A stretch of DNA of 20,860 nt from a virus, in the IMG/VR virus record IMGVR_UViG_3300010400_000059, positions 1 through 20,860 of that record. One strand, given 5' to 3'. A program made the translations under genes and the position numbers. Shown here piece by piece: positions 1 through 8,775 of this stretch. Positions within the stretch are counted from its first letter, which is position 1; the number at the start of each line of letters is the position of its first letter. Under the pieces are notes generated by a model, which searched no databases, was not told the DNA's origin, and was given only the letters and a program-made list of their open reading frames with translations.

Positions 1-893
<893 letters not shown>

Positions 894-897
<4 letters not shown>

Positions 898-2384
898 GTC
901 TGCGGCCGGCGGATCATCGTCTCCCGCGTCGTGAAGTCCTTGGCCCGGCCCTTGTTCGGCACGAACCCGAACCGGCGGTAGAACCGGATCAGCCGCGCCA
1001 GCGAGCTGCCCCATTCGGTGGTGGGCGACAGGACGAGCGTGTCGCCGTTGGCGTCGGCGGCTGTGACGATCCGCTGCATGATGGCAGTGCCGGTGCCTTG
1101 CTGCCGCTCGGGCACCTTGATGCGGGGCAGGATGACGTACCCGGACGGGTCGCGGTGCAGGTCGAGCATCAGGCCGGGGAACTCCGCGCGGAGCTGCGCG
1201 GCCAGCTGGTCAGGCCAGCTGGGGCCTTTTTCGGGGCCAGCCGGCGCGCCGGATGCGGCCGGACGTTCCGGGATCGCGACGCGGGTCTCGTCGCTGTACT
1301 GCTCGATCAGCCGGACCTGCGCCAACGGCAGCCGCTCCTCGACCGGCTCCGGCGTCCCCGGCGCCCGCCACACCGTGGCGATGTCCCGGCTCGTCGTGTA
1401 TTGCTCGTCGACGTCCCGGTCACGGTGCCGGTTCGGATTGTTGATTCGCCACACGCTGACCGTGCCGTCGTCGTGAACCTGGGCGCCGCCGTCGCGCAGC
1501 TCGTCCACCAGCCCCTGCAACTCGCCGAAGTCGTGCCCCGGTCGTGGCCGGCGCCGTGGCGGCACCCACCGGCGGCGGACCGGGTCGTACACCTCGGCCG
1601 GCTCCAGCTCGATCCGGGTGTACTCGCCGAACGAGCCTGGCGTGTCCACGACGCGGCGCGACTTCACCCGGAACCGGCCCGCGACGACCGCCTCGTCCCA
1701 GCTGGGCAGCCGGTAGTCGCCGTTCTCGTCCCATTCGTGGCTGATTCCCGCCGTGGCGGTGCCCTTCGGGAACACGATCAGGTACTGCGGGTCGGTCGGG
1801 TTGTCACGGTCCTGGTCACGCAACGCGTACGTGACCGTGTCACGAGAGCGAGCCGTCGCGGTCAACGGCAGGTCGACCGTCTGGCCGGGTCGCACATCGG
1901 CCCACTGCCGGCCGGCGGTGCCATGGAACCGGCGCACGTCCGACGGCTGCGACCCTTCGAAGATGGTGCGCAGGAACCGGGTCGCCACCGCCTGCTGCTG
2001 ATGGTGGCCGGTGTCGTAGCCGCTGAAGAAGTCGACGAGGACGTCATCGTCGTCGTCGCGTAGCCGCCGGTAGCCGGGGATGCCCATCAGCGCGGCGGAC
2101 TCGCCGGTGATCGCATAGGACATGCCGTGACTGATGCCCCACGATCCCCGGGCGAGGCCCTCGCCGACGCGGGGGAGGGCGTGGTGCCGGTTGCCGGGGG
2201 TGCGGCGGCGCGCGGGCGCCGGCCGGCGCCGCGACGTGGATAGGCCGGGGCTGATGTCGCCGAGCTGGATCTGCCGGGAGGCGCGCACTACCCAGCCGGC
2301 CGCCCCGGTCGGGGCGAACTCGCCGCCCCGCGATCGAGGTGTGCCGGCCGGGTAGTGGACGCGGCCGTTCCGGTCGACAACCAT
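894..2384 (-). CDS. ADP-ribosyltransferase-like / GNAT acetyltransferase fusion with N-terminal PAGTPRSRGGEFAP tag
   Basis: 496 aa, ATG start four bases after the stop of the 54-aa gene. Residues 1-30 carry the motif VDRNGRVHYPAGTPRSRGG and then EFAP, shared with other genes here. Residues ~75-265 resemble phage mono-ADP-ribosyltransferase (ART) domains: a helical lead-in, RRFHG at 151-155 in the position of the usual YRG, LTATARS at 174-180 near an STS-type strand, FPKGTATAGISHE at 205-217, and SWDEAVVAGRFRV at 228-240 resembling the ExE...RFRV end. The Arg of YRG seems replaced by His and the first Glu of ExE by Trp, so activity is doubtful. A second block (VWRI at 311, YTTSRD at 329) could be another degenerate ART-like unit. 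Residues ~395-496 are a GNAT domain with the acetyl-CoA loop ERQQGTGTAI at 426-435 and FYRRFGFVPN at 468-477. The next gene, MuF, overlaps the stop. Confidence 0.7.
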
Positions 2385-2388
2385 CGGG

Positions 2389-2553
2389 TCAGTAGCTGCT
2401 GCGCCGGGCCGTCCGGCGCCGGCCTACGTCGCTGATGCGCCTACGCCGCCCGTAGTTCCCGCCGTGCGCCATCGGGTTGCCCCTCGACAAGCCCATCCGC
2501 AGGTGCGCCTGATGACCTCGCCTGCCCCTCGGCATACCGGCCTTGCGTGCCAT
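2389..2553 (-). CDS. Small very basic protein, 54 aa
   Basis: An ORF of 54 codons (MARKAGMPRGRRG... to ...RRTARRSSY) starts at an ATG preceded by AGGAGG with an 8-base spacing. This decides for 2553 over the ATG at 2559, which would sit too close to the ribosome binding site. It begins just after the stop of the DUF6582-like gene and ends four bases before the ART/GNAT start, so it fills the gap exactly. It is rich in Arg and Gly with no acidic surface and could bind nucleic acid, but I recognise no family. Small Arg-rich proteins are common in the head region of actinophages. Confidence 0.65.
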   Translation of the reverse strand: MARKAGMPRGRRGHQAHLRMGLSRGNPMAHGGNYGRRRRISDVGRRRTARRSSY

Positions 2554-2555
2554 CG

Positions 2556-2774
2556 TCATCTCCTCCTACGCCGCCGCGTGCGGCCCATGCTGGGGTACCG
2601 GGCCCGGACCGCCGCCCGGACCCTGCTCTTCTGCGCCGGGCTGCCATGCTGCGACACCCGCGACAGCGCGGCCCGGGCGTGTGCCCGGTCGTGGATCGGG
2701 TAGGCGCGCCGGCCCGGATAGACGAACGCCGACTTCGGCAGCCGGCGCCGGCCGGCGGCGGTCAGCCGGGCCAC
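2556..2774 (-). CDS. DUF6582-like small phage protein, 72 aa
   Basis: A GTG start lies one base after the stop of the membrane protein gene. The sequence LPKSAFVYPGRRAYPIHDR, then AHARAALSRVSQHGS and VRAAVRARYPSM, matches the small phage domain with the pattern LPxSAF...YPI.D..HARNALARV.Q.G......V.AAV..+YP (DUF6582 as I remember it). The function is unknown. The domain is found alone or attached to head maturation and capsid proteins in many actinophages. The C-terminus is a run of arginines. The position between portal and minor head genes fits a head-associated role. Confidence 0.7.
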   Translation of the reverse strand: MARLTAAGRRRLPKSAFVYPGRRAYPIHDRAHARAALSRVSQHGSPAQKSRVRAAVRARYPSMGRTRRRRRR

Positions 2775-2775
2775 G

Positions 2776-3174
2776 TCACACCGCCTCGGTGGTGTGGGCG
2801 GCGATCACCTCGCCGTCGATGGTGACCGGCTGCTGCTGCGGGCGGGTCAGCAGCGCGATGGCTGCCGCGATCAGCATCCCGGCGGCGCCGATCACTTCCT
2901 GCCGGATGTCGAAGCCGAGGGTCGCGGCGAGCAGCCCGAGCGCGCCGAGCAGGCTCGCGAACACGGTCGGCTGGATGGGGCGGACGTGCAGCGCGGTCCA
3001 CGCGCCGGCTGCGGCGACCAGGACGGCCTGGACGGCGCCGACGACGGTGTCGTTGAGCCAGGCGAACGCGCCCAACGACACCAGGAACGACAGGACGCCG
3101 ATGATCAGCTGCGCGGCGAGGGCGGGGTCACGGCCGAACCATGGCCGGTCTGCGGTGGTGAGGGAGCGGGGCAT
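2776..3174 (-). CDS. Four-helix small membrane protein
   Basis: 132 aa, ATG preceded by AGGAGGT eight bases upstream, the ribosome binding site lying at the end of the portal gene. Four hydrophobic segments are visible at about residues 19-40, 43-64, 69-88 and 94-110, separated by very short loops, followed by a short soluble tail (RPQQQPVTIDGEV). There is no signal peptide and no enzyme motif. A holin-like or virion-associated membrane function is possible, but no lysin gene is adjacent in this window, so I leave it as an unknown phage membrane protein. Its place between portal and DUF6582 suggests co-expression with the head genes. Confidence 0.7.
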   Translation of the reverse strand: MPRSLTTADRPWFGRDPALAAQLIIGVLSFLVSLGAFAWLNDTVVGAVQAVLVAAAGAWTALHVRPIQPTVFASLLGALGLLAATLGFDIRQEVIGAAGMLIAAAIALLTRPQQQPVTIDGEVIAAHTTEAV

Positions 3175-3187
3175 GGGGGTCTACCTC

Positions 3188-4963
3188 CTACCGTGGGGGC
3201 CGGTCCGACGAGGCGCCGTTCGGCGCTGTGCCGGCGCCGGCTTCGGTTCCATCCTGCCCGGGCGGGGGCGGGGCGGGCGGTTTCGCCCACTCCGGCGGCC
3301 CCTCGTTCGGGTCGGCCTTCGCCGCCGCCTCCAGGTTCAGGCCGGGCGGGGCGAGGTCGCCGAGGATCGATGAGATGAACGCCTTGACCTCCGACGCGTC
3401 GACCGCGCCGAGCCCGATGGCCGCGCCCAACGCCTGCGCCGCCGCCGCGAACTGTCCGAGAATCTCCACCCGGCGCGCCATGTCGAGGACCAGGGTGTGC
3501 TCCGGGGAGAACCACTCGTCGACCTGTTCCTGCGGGTAGCCGGTCTCGACGAGCGCCTGCTCCGTGGGGACGCCGGAGTTGATTTTCGACTGGACGGTCG
3601 CCCATCCTGCCTGGTCGTTGATGGTCTGCGCCGGCTTCCACTGGATCTTCACGGTGATCCCGTCGATGCCGAGCAGCAGCAGCGCGAACTCGAACGCGTC
3701 CTGCCACTCCGGCCCGAACCGGTCCTGCCGGTCGGACACCTTGTCGGTGATTGGGGCATTCATCCACCGCAGCGCCTCACCCGATGGCGGGTCGCCCTGC
3801 CCGAAGTAGAACATCGGCGTCTCGGTGACCTGCGACATCGCGAGGATGTAGCGGTCGAGCGGCCGCATGAAGTTGTCCGGGTTGGCTGTGGAGAACTCGC
3901 CCACGTTCGCGGTGCCGAACAGCTTCCACAGCGAACCGGGGTCGCCGCGCATCTGGGTGACGTTGCCCGGGTCCTCCGGGTCCTCCGCGTCGTCATCGGT
4001 GTTGAACGGGTCGGTGAAGTTTTGCAGGATGTCGTCGGCCTTCGGGTCCATCAGCGCGTAACGCTGTGGGAACGTCTGGAAGTCGATCGTCGCGGCCTGC
4101 GCCTGGATCAGCTTGTTGATCAGCTGCTGGGGGCCGTATGCGTTGCGGTGTTCAGGCTTGCCGTACGGCCGGCCGTTGCGGAAGTGGAAGAACGGGACCT
4201 GGTCCACACCGACCGGGTTGGGTGTCTCGAACTCGACCGGTTCGCGTTCCTCTTCCGGGTCGCCCGGGTCGGTGAACTCGATCCAATGCTCGGGCTTGGA
4301 GCCGTCCATGTCCGGTTCGGTGACCCACCGCTGGATCCGGTCGGGGTAGTACAGGTTCGCCCGGATGACGTGCTTTCGGTCGTCGCCGGGCAGATCCTCC
4401 GTCCATGACTTGATCGCGTACGCCTTGACGAGGGGCATCTGCTCGTCGTAGATCACCCGGACGGTTTGGGACGAGTTGACGAGGATGTCGACGTCGACGA
4501 CCTGCCCGGCGTCGTCGAGGACGGGCCACACGAACAGGTACCCGTCGCCGGTCTTGCAGGTGTCCAGGTGCAGGCTCTTCGACTCGGCGTCGAGCTGGTT
4601 GCGTTTGATCAGGTGGTTGATCACGTCCTGGGCCTGATCGACGCGGGTCTTCTTCCGCTTCGGCTTGGCCCCGTTGGACGGCTGCCCGGGCTCGGCGCGC
4701 TCACCGACCTGGGCTTCGTCCTCGGCCTCGGCGGCGGTGATGGCGGTGACGAGGAGCCGGTTCGCGACGGTGTCGACGGGGATGTGGGCGTAGTTGAACT
4801 CGTCGACGGAGTCGACCCCGGCGCGGGCCAGCAGGTGGCGGATGTACGGGGAGGTGAAGATCTCCCCGACGTCGCCGTCGTACATCAGCTCGGCGCGCCG
4901 GTAGTCGGGTACCGCGTCTTGCAGGCTGCGGAACCCTTCGACAAGATCGGGGCTGGCGGTCAC
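3188..4963 (-). CDS. Phage portal protein (SPP1 gp6-like)
   Basis: 591 aa. A GTG start overlaps the upstream stop (GTGA). The pattern is that of SPP1-type portals: N-terminal YRRAELMYDGDVGEIF; VDTVANRLLVTAI around residue 65; a central TGDGYLFVWPVLDD and VRVIYDE region; then VPFFHFRNGRPYG; then QQLINKLIQAQAATIDF and PLDRYILAMSQVTETP leading to FGQGDPPSGEALRWM, the conserved SGxAL region. The C-terminus is Ala/Pro-rich. Portals form the dodecameric ring at one vertex through which DNA is packaged and to which TerL docks. The order TerL, portal, minor head protein is the usual one. An acidic loop (TDDDAEDPEDPGN) near residue 330 is notable but ordinary. Confidence 0.92.
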   Translation of the reverse strand: MTASPDLVEGFRSLQDAVPDYRRAELMYDGDVGEIFTSPYIRHLLARAGVDSVDEFNYAHIPVDTVANRLLVTAITAAEAEDEAQVGERAEPGQPSNGAKPKRKKTRVDQAQDVINHLIKRNQLDAESKSLHLDTCKTGDGYLFVWPVLDDAGQVVDVDILVNSSQTVRVIYDEQMPLVKAYAIKSWTEDLPGDDRKHVIRANLYYPDRIQRWVTEPDMDGSKPEHWIEFTDPGDPEEEREPVEFETPNPVGVDQVPFFHFRNGRPYGKPEHRNAYGPQQLINKLIQAQAATIDFQTFPQRYALMDPKADDILQNFTDPFNTDDDAEDPEDPGNVTQMRGDPGSLWKLFGTANVGEFSTANPDNFMRPLDRYILAMSQVTETPMFYFGQGDPPSGEALRWMNAPITDKVSDRQDRFGPEWQDAFEFALLLLGIDGITVKIQWKPAQTINDQAGWATVQSKINSGVPTEQALVETGYPQEQVDEWFSPEHTLVLDMARRVEILGQFAAAAQALGAAIGLGAVDASEVKAFISSILGDLAPPGLNLEAAAKADPNEGPPEWAKPPAPPPPGQDGTEAGAGTAPNGASSDRPPR

Positions 4964-5412
4964 CGGCCGCGCCGACGGCGGGGCATCGCGATGCGGCGCG
5001 GGGTGGAGCGGCGGACCCGACCAGTCTTGACCTGGCCGATGTTGAGCATGGTGCGGCGCCGGCCGGTGCCGTAGCCGGAACGGCCGAGCGCACCCATGGG
5101 CGGGAAGGCACGGCCGGTGCGGGTGGTCTTCTTCTCCCGGCTGATCTGCTGGATGGTCATGCCACGGCGGCGCCGGCCGGTACCGACCGTCTTCAGGGCG
5201 CGGCGCATGCTCTGGGTACGCGGCTTCTTCCCGCGCTGCTTACGGTCCTCGATACCGGCCCACATCTTGATACCGGCCAGGTGGCGGTGGGGCTCGCGCG
5301 GGCCGCCCCGACTCTTGCTGACCAGCTTCATCCTGTTGCCCCGGACGGCGTACAGCTTCGACCCTCGCGACGCGAACCGGCCGTAACGGTCACGGAAGTA
5401 CGTACGCGCCAC
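4960..5412 (-). CDS. Highly basic protein between terminase and portal, 150 aa
   Basis: The start is placed at GTG 5412 because GGGGAGG lies eight bases upstream. An earlier in-frame ATG (5478) would overlap TerL and lacks such a site. The product begins ARTYFRDRYGRFASRGSKLY, has several Arg/Lys clusters (GTGRRRRGM, RRSTPRRIAMPRRRRGR) and no predicted membrane segment. Its GTGA overlap with the portal start indicates translational coupling. The N-terminal DRYGRFAS resembles the DRxGR part of the tag found on other proteins of this window, though the PAGTP and GGEFAP parts are missing. I do not recognise a family. A nucleic-acid-binding or internal virion role would fit the charge. Confidence 0.65.
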   Translation of the reverse strand: MARTYFRDRYGRFASRGSKLYAVRGNRMKLVSKSRGGPREPHRHLAGIKMWAGIEDRKQRGKKPRTQSMRRALKTVGTGRRRRGMTIQQISREKKTTRTGRAFPPMGALGRSGYGTGRRRTMLNIGQVKTGRVRRSTPRRIAMPRRRRGR

Positions 5413-5452
5413 CCTGACCACCTCCCCTGCGTTGATCGCATGGTACGGCCCG

Positions 5453-7084
5453 TCACGTGGGCCGGACCACCGCCACACGGCCGCCTTTCCGATCCGCCAG
5501 CAGCCGGATCACCGGCGCGACGACCGCGTCGACCATGTCGTCGTGCGGCGCCCGGGGGAACGCCACCTGCTGCTCCTCCAACCGGACCAGCTTCTGCGCG
5601 TGCTGGACCCGCCTCGTCTGGTAGTAGTTCACCGCGTTCGCCGCCCGGACCTCCTTCGGTTCCTTCCCCGCGTCGACGAGGATCAGCTTGCACGGCAGAT
5701 CGTGCAGGATGTCCCGCCAGTGCTCGCCGCCCTGGTTCTGTTCGACCATGACGGCCTGGATGCCCGGGTGCCGGACCAGGATCCGCAGGATGTGCTGACG
5801 CAGCAGCTTCCCGGTCAGCTTCACCTCTTCGGCGAACTCGACCACACACTTCGACGGGATCAGGTGCGGCCGGCCGGTCAGCGGGTCGATGCCGGTGCGG
5901 GCCGGATCCGGCCGTTTCGGCGCGTACCCGACGATCGCCAGGCCGGTGAAGTCTGACCGTTTCTTCGTCTTGATCGCCGGGTCCACCGACAACACCCGGA
6001 ACGTCACCCCGGGCAGCGGCCCGTAGATGAAATCGGTCTCCACCCAGTATTCGCCGCCCAACCCCATCGGGTCGTTCGCGAAGTTCTTCTTGTACGAGCG
6101 GGTGTGCCGGATCGAGTTGAGGAACTCCATCGTCCACTTCGCCGGCCACACCGACCGCTCCGTCCCATCTGGACGGACAACGATCGGCAGGGTGTGGTGG
6201 ATCGTGAACCGTTCCTCCACGATCCACGGCTCCGGGTCCTCACCCTGCCCAGCCCGCACCAGCTGGTGCACCAACGAACCGGGCATGGTGACGGTGCCGG
6301 ACACCACAACGCGGGCGAACTCGTTCAACGGCAGGATCGCATCCTGCACAGTGGACAGTCGTTTCCCCATCTGGTACTCGGAGTAGTTCGACTCGTCGGG
6401 TTCCATGTCGTCGAAGATGAGCAGGTCGGGGCGGACCTCGTCGACCTTCAACCCGAGCGACGTCGAGTCGATGCCCCGCTCCGCGAACGCGAACCCCGAC
6501 CGGGTGTACAGCATCTGCTGCGAGTCGTTGATGGTCTTCCCGTTGTGGCGGCGGGCCGGCTCGCACAGGGCGGGGAAGTCGCGGCGGAGCAGCTCGTTGT
6601 CGGACAGCTCCCGTTTGAACGTGGCGAGGTGCAGCTCCGCCTGTGTGCCGGAGTCGGCGAACGCGGCCGCGAACCGGGCGTGGTTGTGGGCGGCGGCCCA
6701 CATCGGCAGGATCAGGAACCACCACGTTGTCTTCCCGCAGGCGCGCGGCGCGACGTAGGCGTGGCGGTGCGCGCGGGGTTCGGTCTGGGGTCGGATCCAC
6801 TGCAACGCTTCCCGGCCCCACGTGAAGTGGGCGTCGGCGAACGTGACTTCGCCGGTGCGCCGGTCGCGGAGGTGCTTTCGCAGGTACAGCAGCGCGAAGA
6901 GCATCGGGTCGAGGCGGGTGAGGATGCGCCGGCCGGTGGAGTCTTGCAGGAGCCGGGGGTCGAATTGGGACAGGTAGCCGTACAGGTCGAATGTGTCGGC
7001 GTCGGCGTCGGGGTGGTAGGGGTCGACGATCCGCTGGGGTGGCGGTTGCGGGTCGTCGAAGTCGATGGGCAGCGCGACGGTCAC
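5453..7084 (-). CDS. terL: Terminase large subunit (packaging ATPase-nuclease)
   Basis: 543 aa from a GTG start with only a weak ribosome binding site. The N-terminal ATPase shows an atypical Walker A (APRACGKTTWWF, near residue 111) and Walker B (PDLLIFDDME, near 220). The C-terminal nuclease shows the expected acidic clusters: LSVDPAI near 368, VMVEQNQGG near 446 and HDDMVDA near 519. The protein cuts concatemeric phage DNA and drives it through the portal. It is the first gene after the lipoprotein's predicted terminator, so transcription of the head cassette may start or restart in 7085-7145. The presumed small subunit lies about 8.8 kb upstream rather than next door. Confidence 0.93.
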   Translation of the reverse strand: MTVALPIDFDDPQPPPQRIVDPYHPDADADTFDLYGYLSQFDPRLLQDSTGRRILTRLDPMLFALLYLRKHLRDRRTGEVTFADAHFTWGREALQWIRPQTEPRAHRHAYVAPRACGKTTWWFLILPMWAAAHNHARFAAAFADSGTQAELHLATFKRELSDNELLRRDFPALCEPARRHNGKTINDSQQMLYTRSGFAFAERGIDSTSLGLKVDEVRPDLLIFDDMEPDESNYSEYQMGKRLSTVQDAILPLNEFARVVVSGTVTMPGSLVHQLVRAGQGEDPEPWIVEERFTIHHTLPIVVRPDGTERSVWPAKWTMEFLNSIRHTRSYKKNFANDPMGLGGEYWVETDFIYGPLPGVTFRVLSVDPAIKTKKRSDFTGLAIVGYAPKRPDPARTGIDPLTGRPHLIPSKCVVEFAEEVKLTGKLLRQHILRILVRHPGIQAVMVEQNQGGEHWRDILHDLPCKLILVDAGKEPKEVRAANAVNYYQTRRVQHAQKLVRLEEQQVAFPRAPHDDMVDAVVAPVIRLLADRKGGRVAVVRPT

Positions 7085-7145
7085 GTGCGCCGCCAGCCGC
7101 TGTGTCGCATAGTGATCAGGCTACGACATGGGGCGGGGAAGCGAA

Positions 7146-7180
7146 CAGCTCCGCGCCCGGGGGGGTGGGCGGCGGAGCTG
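7146..7180 (-). terminator. Hairpin after the lipoprotein gene
   Basis: CAGCTCCGC (7146-7154) pairs with GCGGAGCTG (7172-7180), extended by GCCC (7155-7158) with GGGC (7167-7170) and one bulged base, around a G-rich loop. It lies about 100 bases past the lipoprotein stop and before TerL. There is no clear T run, which is common for high-GC actinobacterial terminators. Confidence 0.55.
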
Positions 7181-7279
7181 CTCTTGGGTGAAAGCGGGGG
7201 ATTGGAGGCCCCTTTGCGGTACCCCCGACCGTAGCACCGTCACGCCAGCCGACCGGGGAATCTGCCGCCGCCGGGCGTG

Positions 7280-7828
7280 TCAGGCCAGCGTGTTGATCGT
7301 CCCGCTGCACTTGGTGAACGTCTTTCCACGCGAGATCACGGAGTACTCCTGCGACTGGATCAGCGGGGCGAGCCGTCGGCCCTCGCCGGTGGTGAACTCG
7401 CACAGGATCGAGTCGCCCGGCTTGCCGAACATGGTGCAGGTGACGTGGAGGAACGCGAGGCCGCGCGCGCCGTAGAGCAGGATCCGCTTTGGGGTTTGCC
7501 GCTCGAAGTTGATGACGTATTCGCCGGTCTCGCCGGTGGTCGGGTTGGTCAGCGTGACGACGTCGTCGTTGAGGTCGGTCCCGATGATGCTGCACAGCAG
7601 GACCCGGGAGATGCGCTCCAGGTGCGGGTGCCTTGGGTCGGAGGCGGTGATCTCGACGATGTAGTCGGGCGGGACCTCCGCGTTCTTGTCGGGTTTGACG
7701 TTGCGGTTGCCGGCGGCGCTGACGGACGGTTTGGGCTTGTTCGGGCCCTCGTCGATGGGTTGGCAGCCGGTGAGCGTCACCGCGAGCAGGAGTGCGGCCA
7801 GGGCAGCGCGGAGGGGATTGACAGTCAT
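7280..7828 (-). CDS. Secreted lipoprotein (possible moron)
   Basis: 182 aa starting at ATG 7828: a short basic N-terminus, a hydrophobic stretch and lipobox LTGC with Cys22 as the lipidated residue, then a Pro/Lys-rich linker and a ~130-residue extracellular domain with four further cysteines (LLCSI, VTCTM, ILCEF, TKCSG). The domain is not one I recognise. An upstream ATG at 7864 would place non-hydrophobic residues in front of the signal peptide and is not preferred. The gene has its own promoter-like sequence reading straight into the ATG and a hairpin behind it, unlike the coupled genes around it. Lipoproteins expressed from prophages often act in superinfection exclusion or lysogenic conversion. 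That role is inferred from layout only. Confidence 0.75.
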   Translation of the reverse strand: MTVNPLRAALAALLLAVTLTGCQPIDEGPNKPKPSVSAAGNRNVKPDKNAEVPPDYIVEITASDPRHPHLERISRVLLCSIIGTDLNDDVVTLTNPTTGETGEYVINFERQTPKRILLYGARGLAFLHVTCTMFGKPGDSILCEFTTGEGRRLAPLIQSQEYSVISRGKTFTKCSGTINTLA

Positions 7829-7834
7829 AGCTGC

Positions 7835-7864
7835 ATCATCCCCGGTTGACACGCTCGCTGTCAA
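7835..7864 (-). promoter_or_regulatory. Predicted promoter giving a leaderless lipoprotein mRNA
   Basis: On the minus strand, a perfect -35 TTGACA (7864-7859) is followed after 18 bases by GATGAT (7840-7835), four of six matches to TATAAT. Counting seven bases on from the -10 lands on the A of ATG 7828, so the transcript would be leaderless, a common arrangement in actinobacteria. There is only a weak ribosome binding site, which agrees. Confidence 0.45.
7846..7864. repeat. Inverted repeat over the lipoprotein promoter
   Basis: TTGACA (7846-7851) and TGTCAA (7859-7864) are perfect inverted arms separated by seven bases. One arm is the predicted -35 box, so a dimeric regulator bound here would block it. 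The other arm is a second TTGACA on the opposite strand. Confidence 0.4.
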
Positions 7865-8073
7865 ACACGCTGGTGGCGGGTCGGTGGACAGGTCTGCCCA
7901 AAAGGCGGCGCGTCCGCCGCTGTCGTGTGCCGGGTCTCTCAGCCTGCGCCCGGTTCTCCACCAACCCTATTCACCAACATGGGGGTCTCGACCAGATTGG
8001 GCCGCCCGCGCCGTCGGCCGGCAGCGAACTGGACAACGCATCTTCGAGGGATGTGCGAACGGCCCAGCGCATC

Positions 8074-8088
8074 CTAGCGCGACGCTAG
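8074..8088. repeat. Short dyad over the stop codon of the DUF397-like gene
   Basis: CTAGCG (8074-8079) and CGCTAG (8083-8088) form a perfect six-pair hairpin with a three-base loop, including the TAG stop. It is too short to call a terminator with confidence. The stretch from here to 7865 shows no other gene or RNA that I can see. Confidence 0.3.
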
Positions 8089-8468
8089 TTGTCCTCGGGC
8101 GACTTCGTCCGGTCGTCCACCTCGCCGGTCTTCAGGCCTTCCAGCCCGACGCCGTCCTTCGCCTGCTGCTCCTTCAGCTGCCGGCCGGCCTCCTCACGGG
8201 ACGGCTGCCCCGTGTAGGAACGCCACTGGTCCTCCGGGAACTTGTGCGCCTCGCCGGTCGGGTCGTTGCCGTCGCGGACGACGACCTCGCCGTTCTCGAA
8301 GTTGACGTTGATGTAGTCGTTCTCCTCGTCGCCATAGCGCAGGATGAGCGGCGACGGCTGCCCTTCGTCGAGGTCGGGGCAGTTGAGCGCGCCCTCGTTG
8401 AAAGCCTTCTCCAGCTTGTCCTGGGCGGCCGGGTTCGTGGCGAACAGTGCGGGTGCGGTGCGGTTCAT
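8085..8468 (-). CDS. DUF397-like protein, 127 aa
   Basis: The start is placed at ATG 8468 because GGGAGGGA lies just upstream. A further upstream ATG (8510) lacks a site. The N-terminal half (ALFATNPAAQDKLEKAFNEGALNCPDLDEG) is unremarkable. The middle, NGEVVVRDGNDPTGEAHKFP followed by EDQWRSYTG, closely follows the core of actinobacterial DUF397 (VAVRDSKDP.GP...F.P.EW..F). A charged Lys/Glu-rich tail follows. DUF397 proteins usually sit beside an XRE/DUF5753 regulator in Streptomyces and relatives. No such regulator is adjacent here, so the phage may have co-opted the fold. Function is unknown. Confidence 0.65.
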   Translation of the reverse strand: MNRTAPALFATNPAAQDKLEKAFNEGALNCPDLDEGQPSPLILRYGDEENDYINVNFENGEVVVRDGNDPTGEAHKFPEDQWRSYTGQPSREEAGRQLKEQQAKDGVGLEGLKTGEVDDRTKSPEDN

Positions 8469-8529
8469 GGGGGTCCCTCCCCGGGGTAGTGGACAGGTGC
8501 GGCTATCCAATACCCTCCGGCGGGCCCGA

Positions 8530-8775
8530 TCACGCCCGGGGCGCTACTGAGTGCCTGAGTGCCTCCCACGCCTCCAGGGCGACCTGGGCGCCCGGCGTGC
8601 CGGCCATCTTGAACACCCGGCCGCCTACCTCGTCGCCGCGCGGTTCGTTGTGCGCGGCGCCTCCCAGGATGTCGCGGGGGATGCCGGCCGGGTAGGCGTC
8701 GCACCGTTCGATATCGGCCGTGTCGTGACGCAGCCGCTTGCACGCCAGGCACTGCACGGGTGGGCCGATCGTCAT
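8530..8775 (-). CDS. Small Cys-rich protein, 81 aa
   Basis: The ATG overlaps the stop of the metallopeptidase gene (ATGA), so translation is probably coupled. The N-terminus has CLACKRLRHDTADIERCDAYP, a CxxC followed by a third cysteine, which could be part of a small metal-binding knuckle or a disulphide pair. The rest (GIPRDILGG... to ...LEAWEALRHSVAPRA) is helical and unremarkable. The pattern C-x2-C-...-C-x-A-x-P-x-G-I-P-x-x-I is one I associate with small hypothetical proteins of actinophages. No function can be given. Confidence 0.65.
   Translation of the reverse strand: MTIGPPVQCLACKRLRHDTADIERCDAYPAGIPRDILGGAAHNEPRGDEVGGRVFKMAGTPGAQVALEAWEALRHSVAPRA

Noticed and set aside
8521-8538. 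Small hairpin (CGGGC/GCCCG) at the end of the Cys-rich gene as a terminator
   Set aside because: Only five pairs, no T run, and such pairings are frequent at this GC content.
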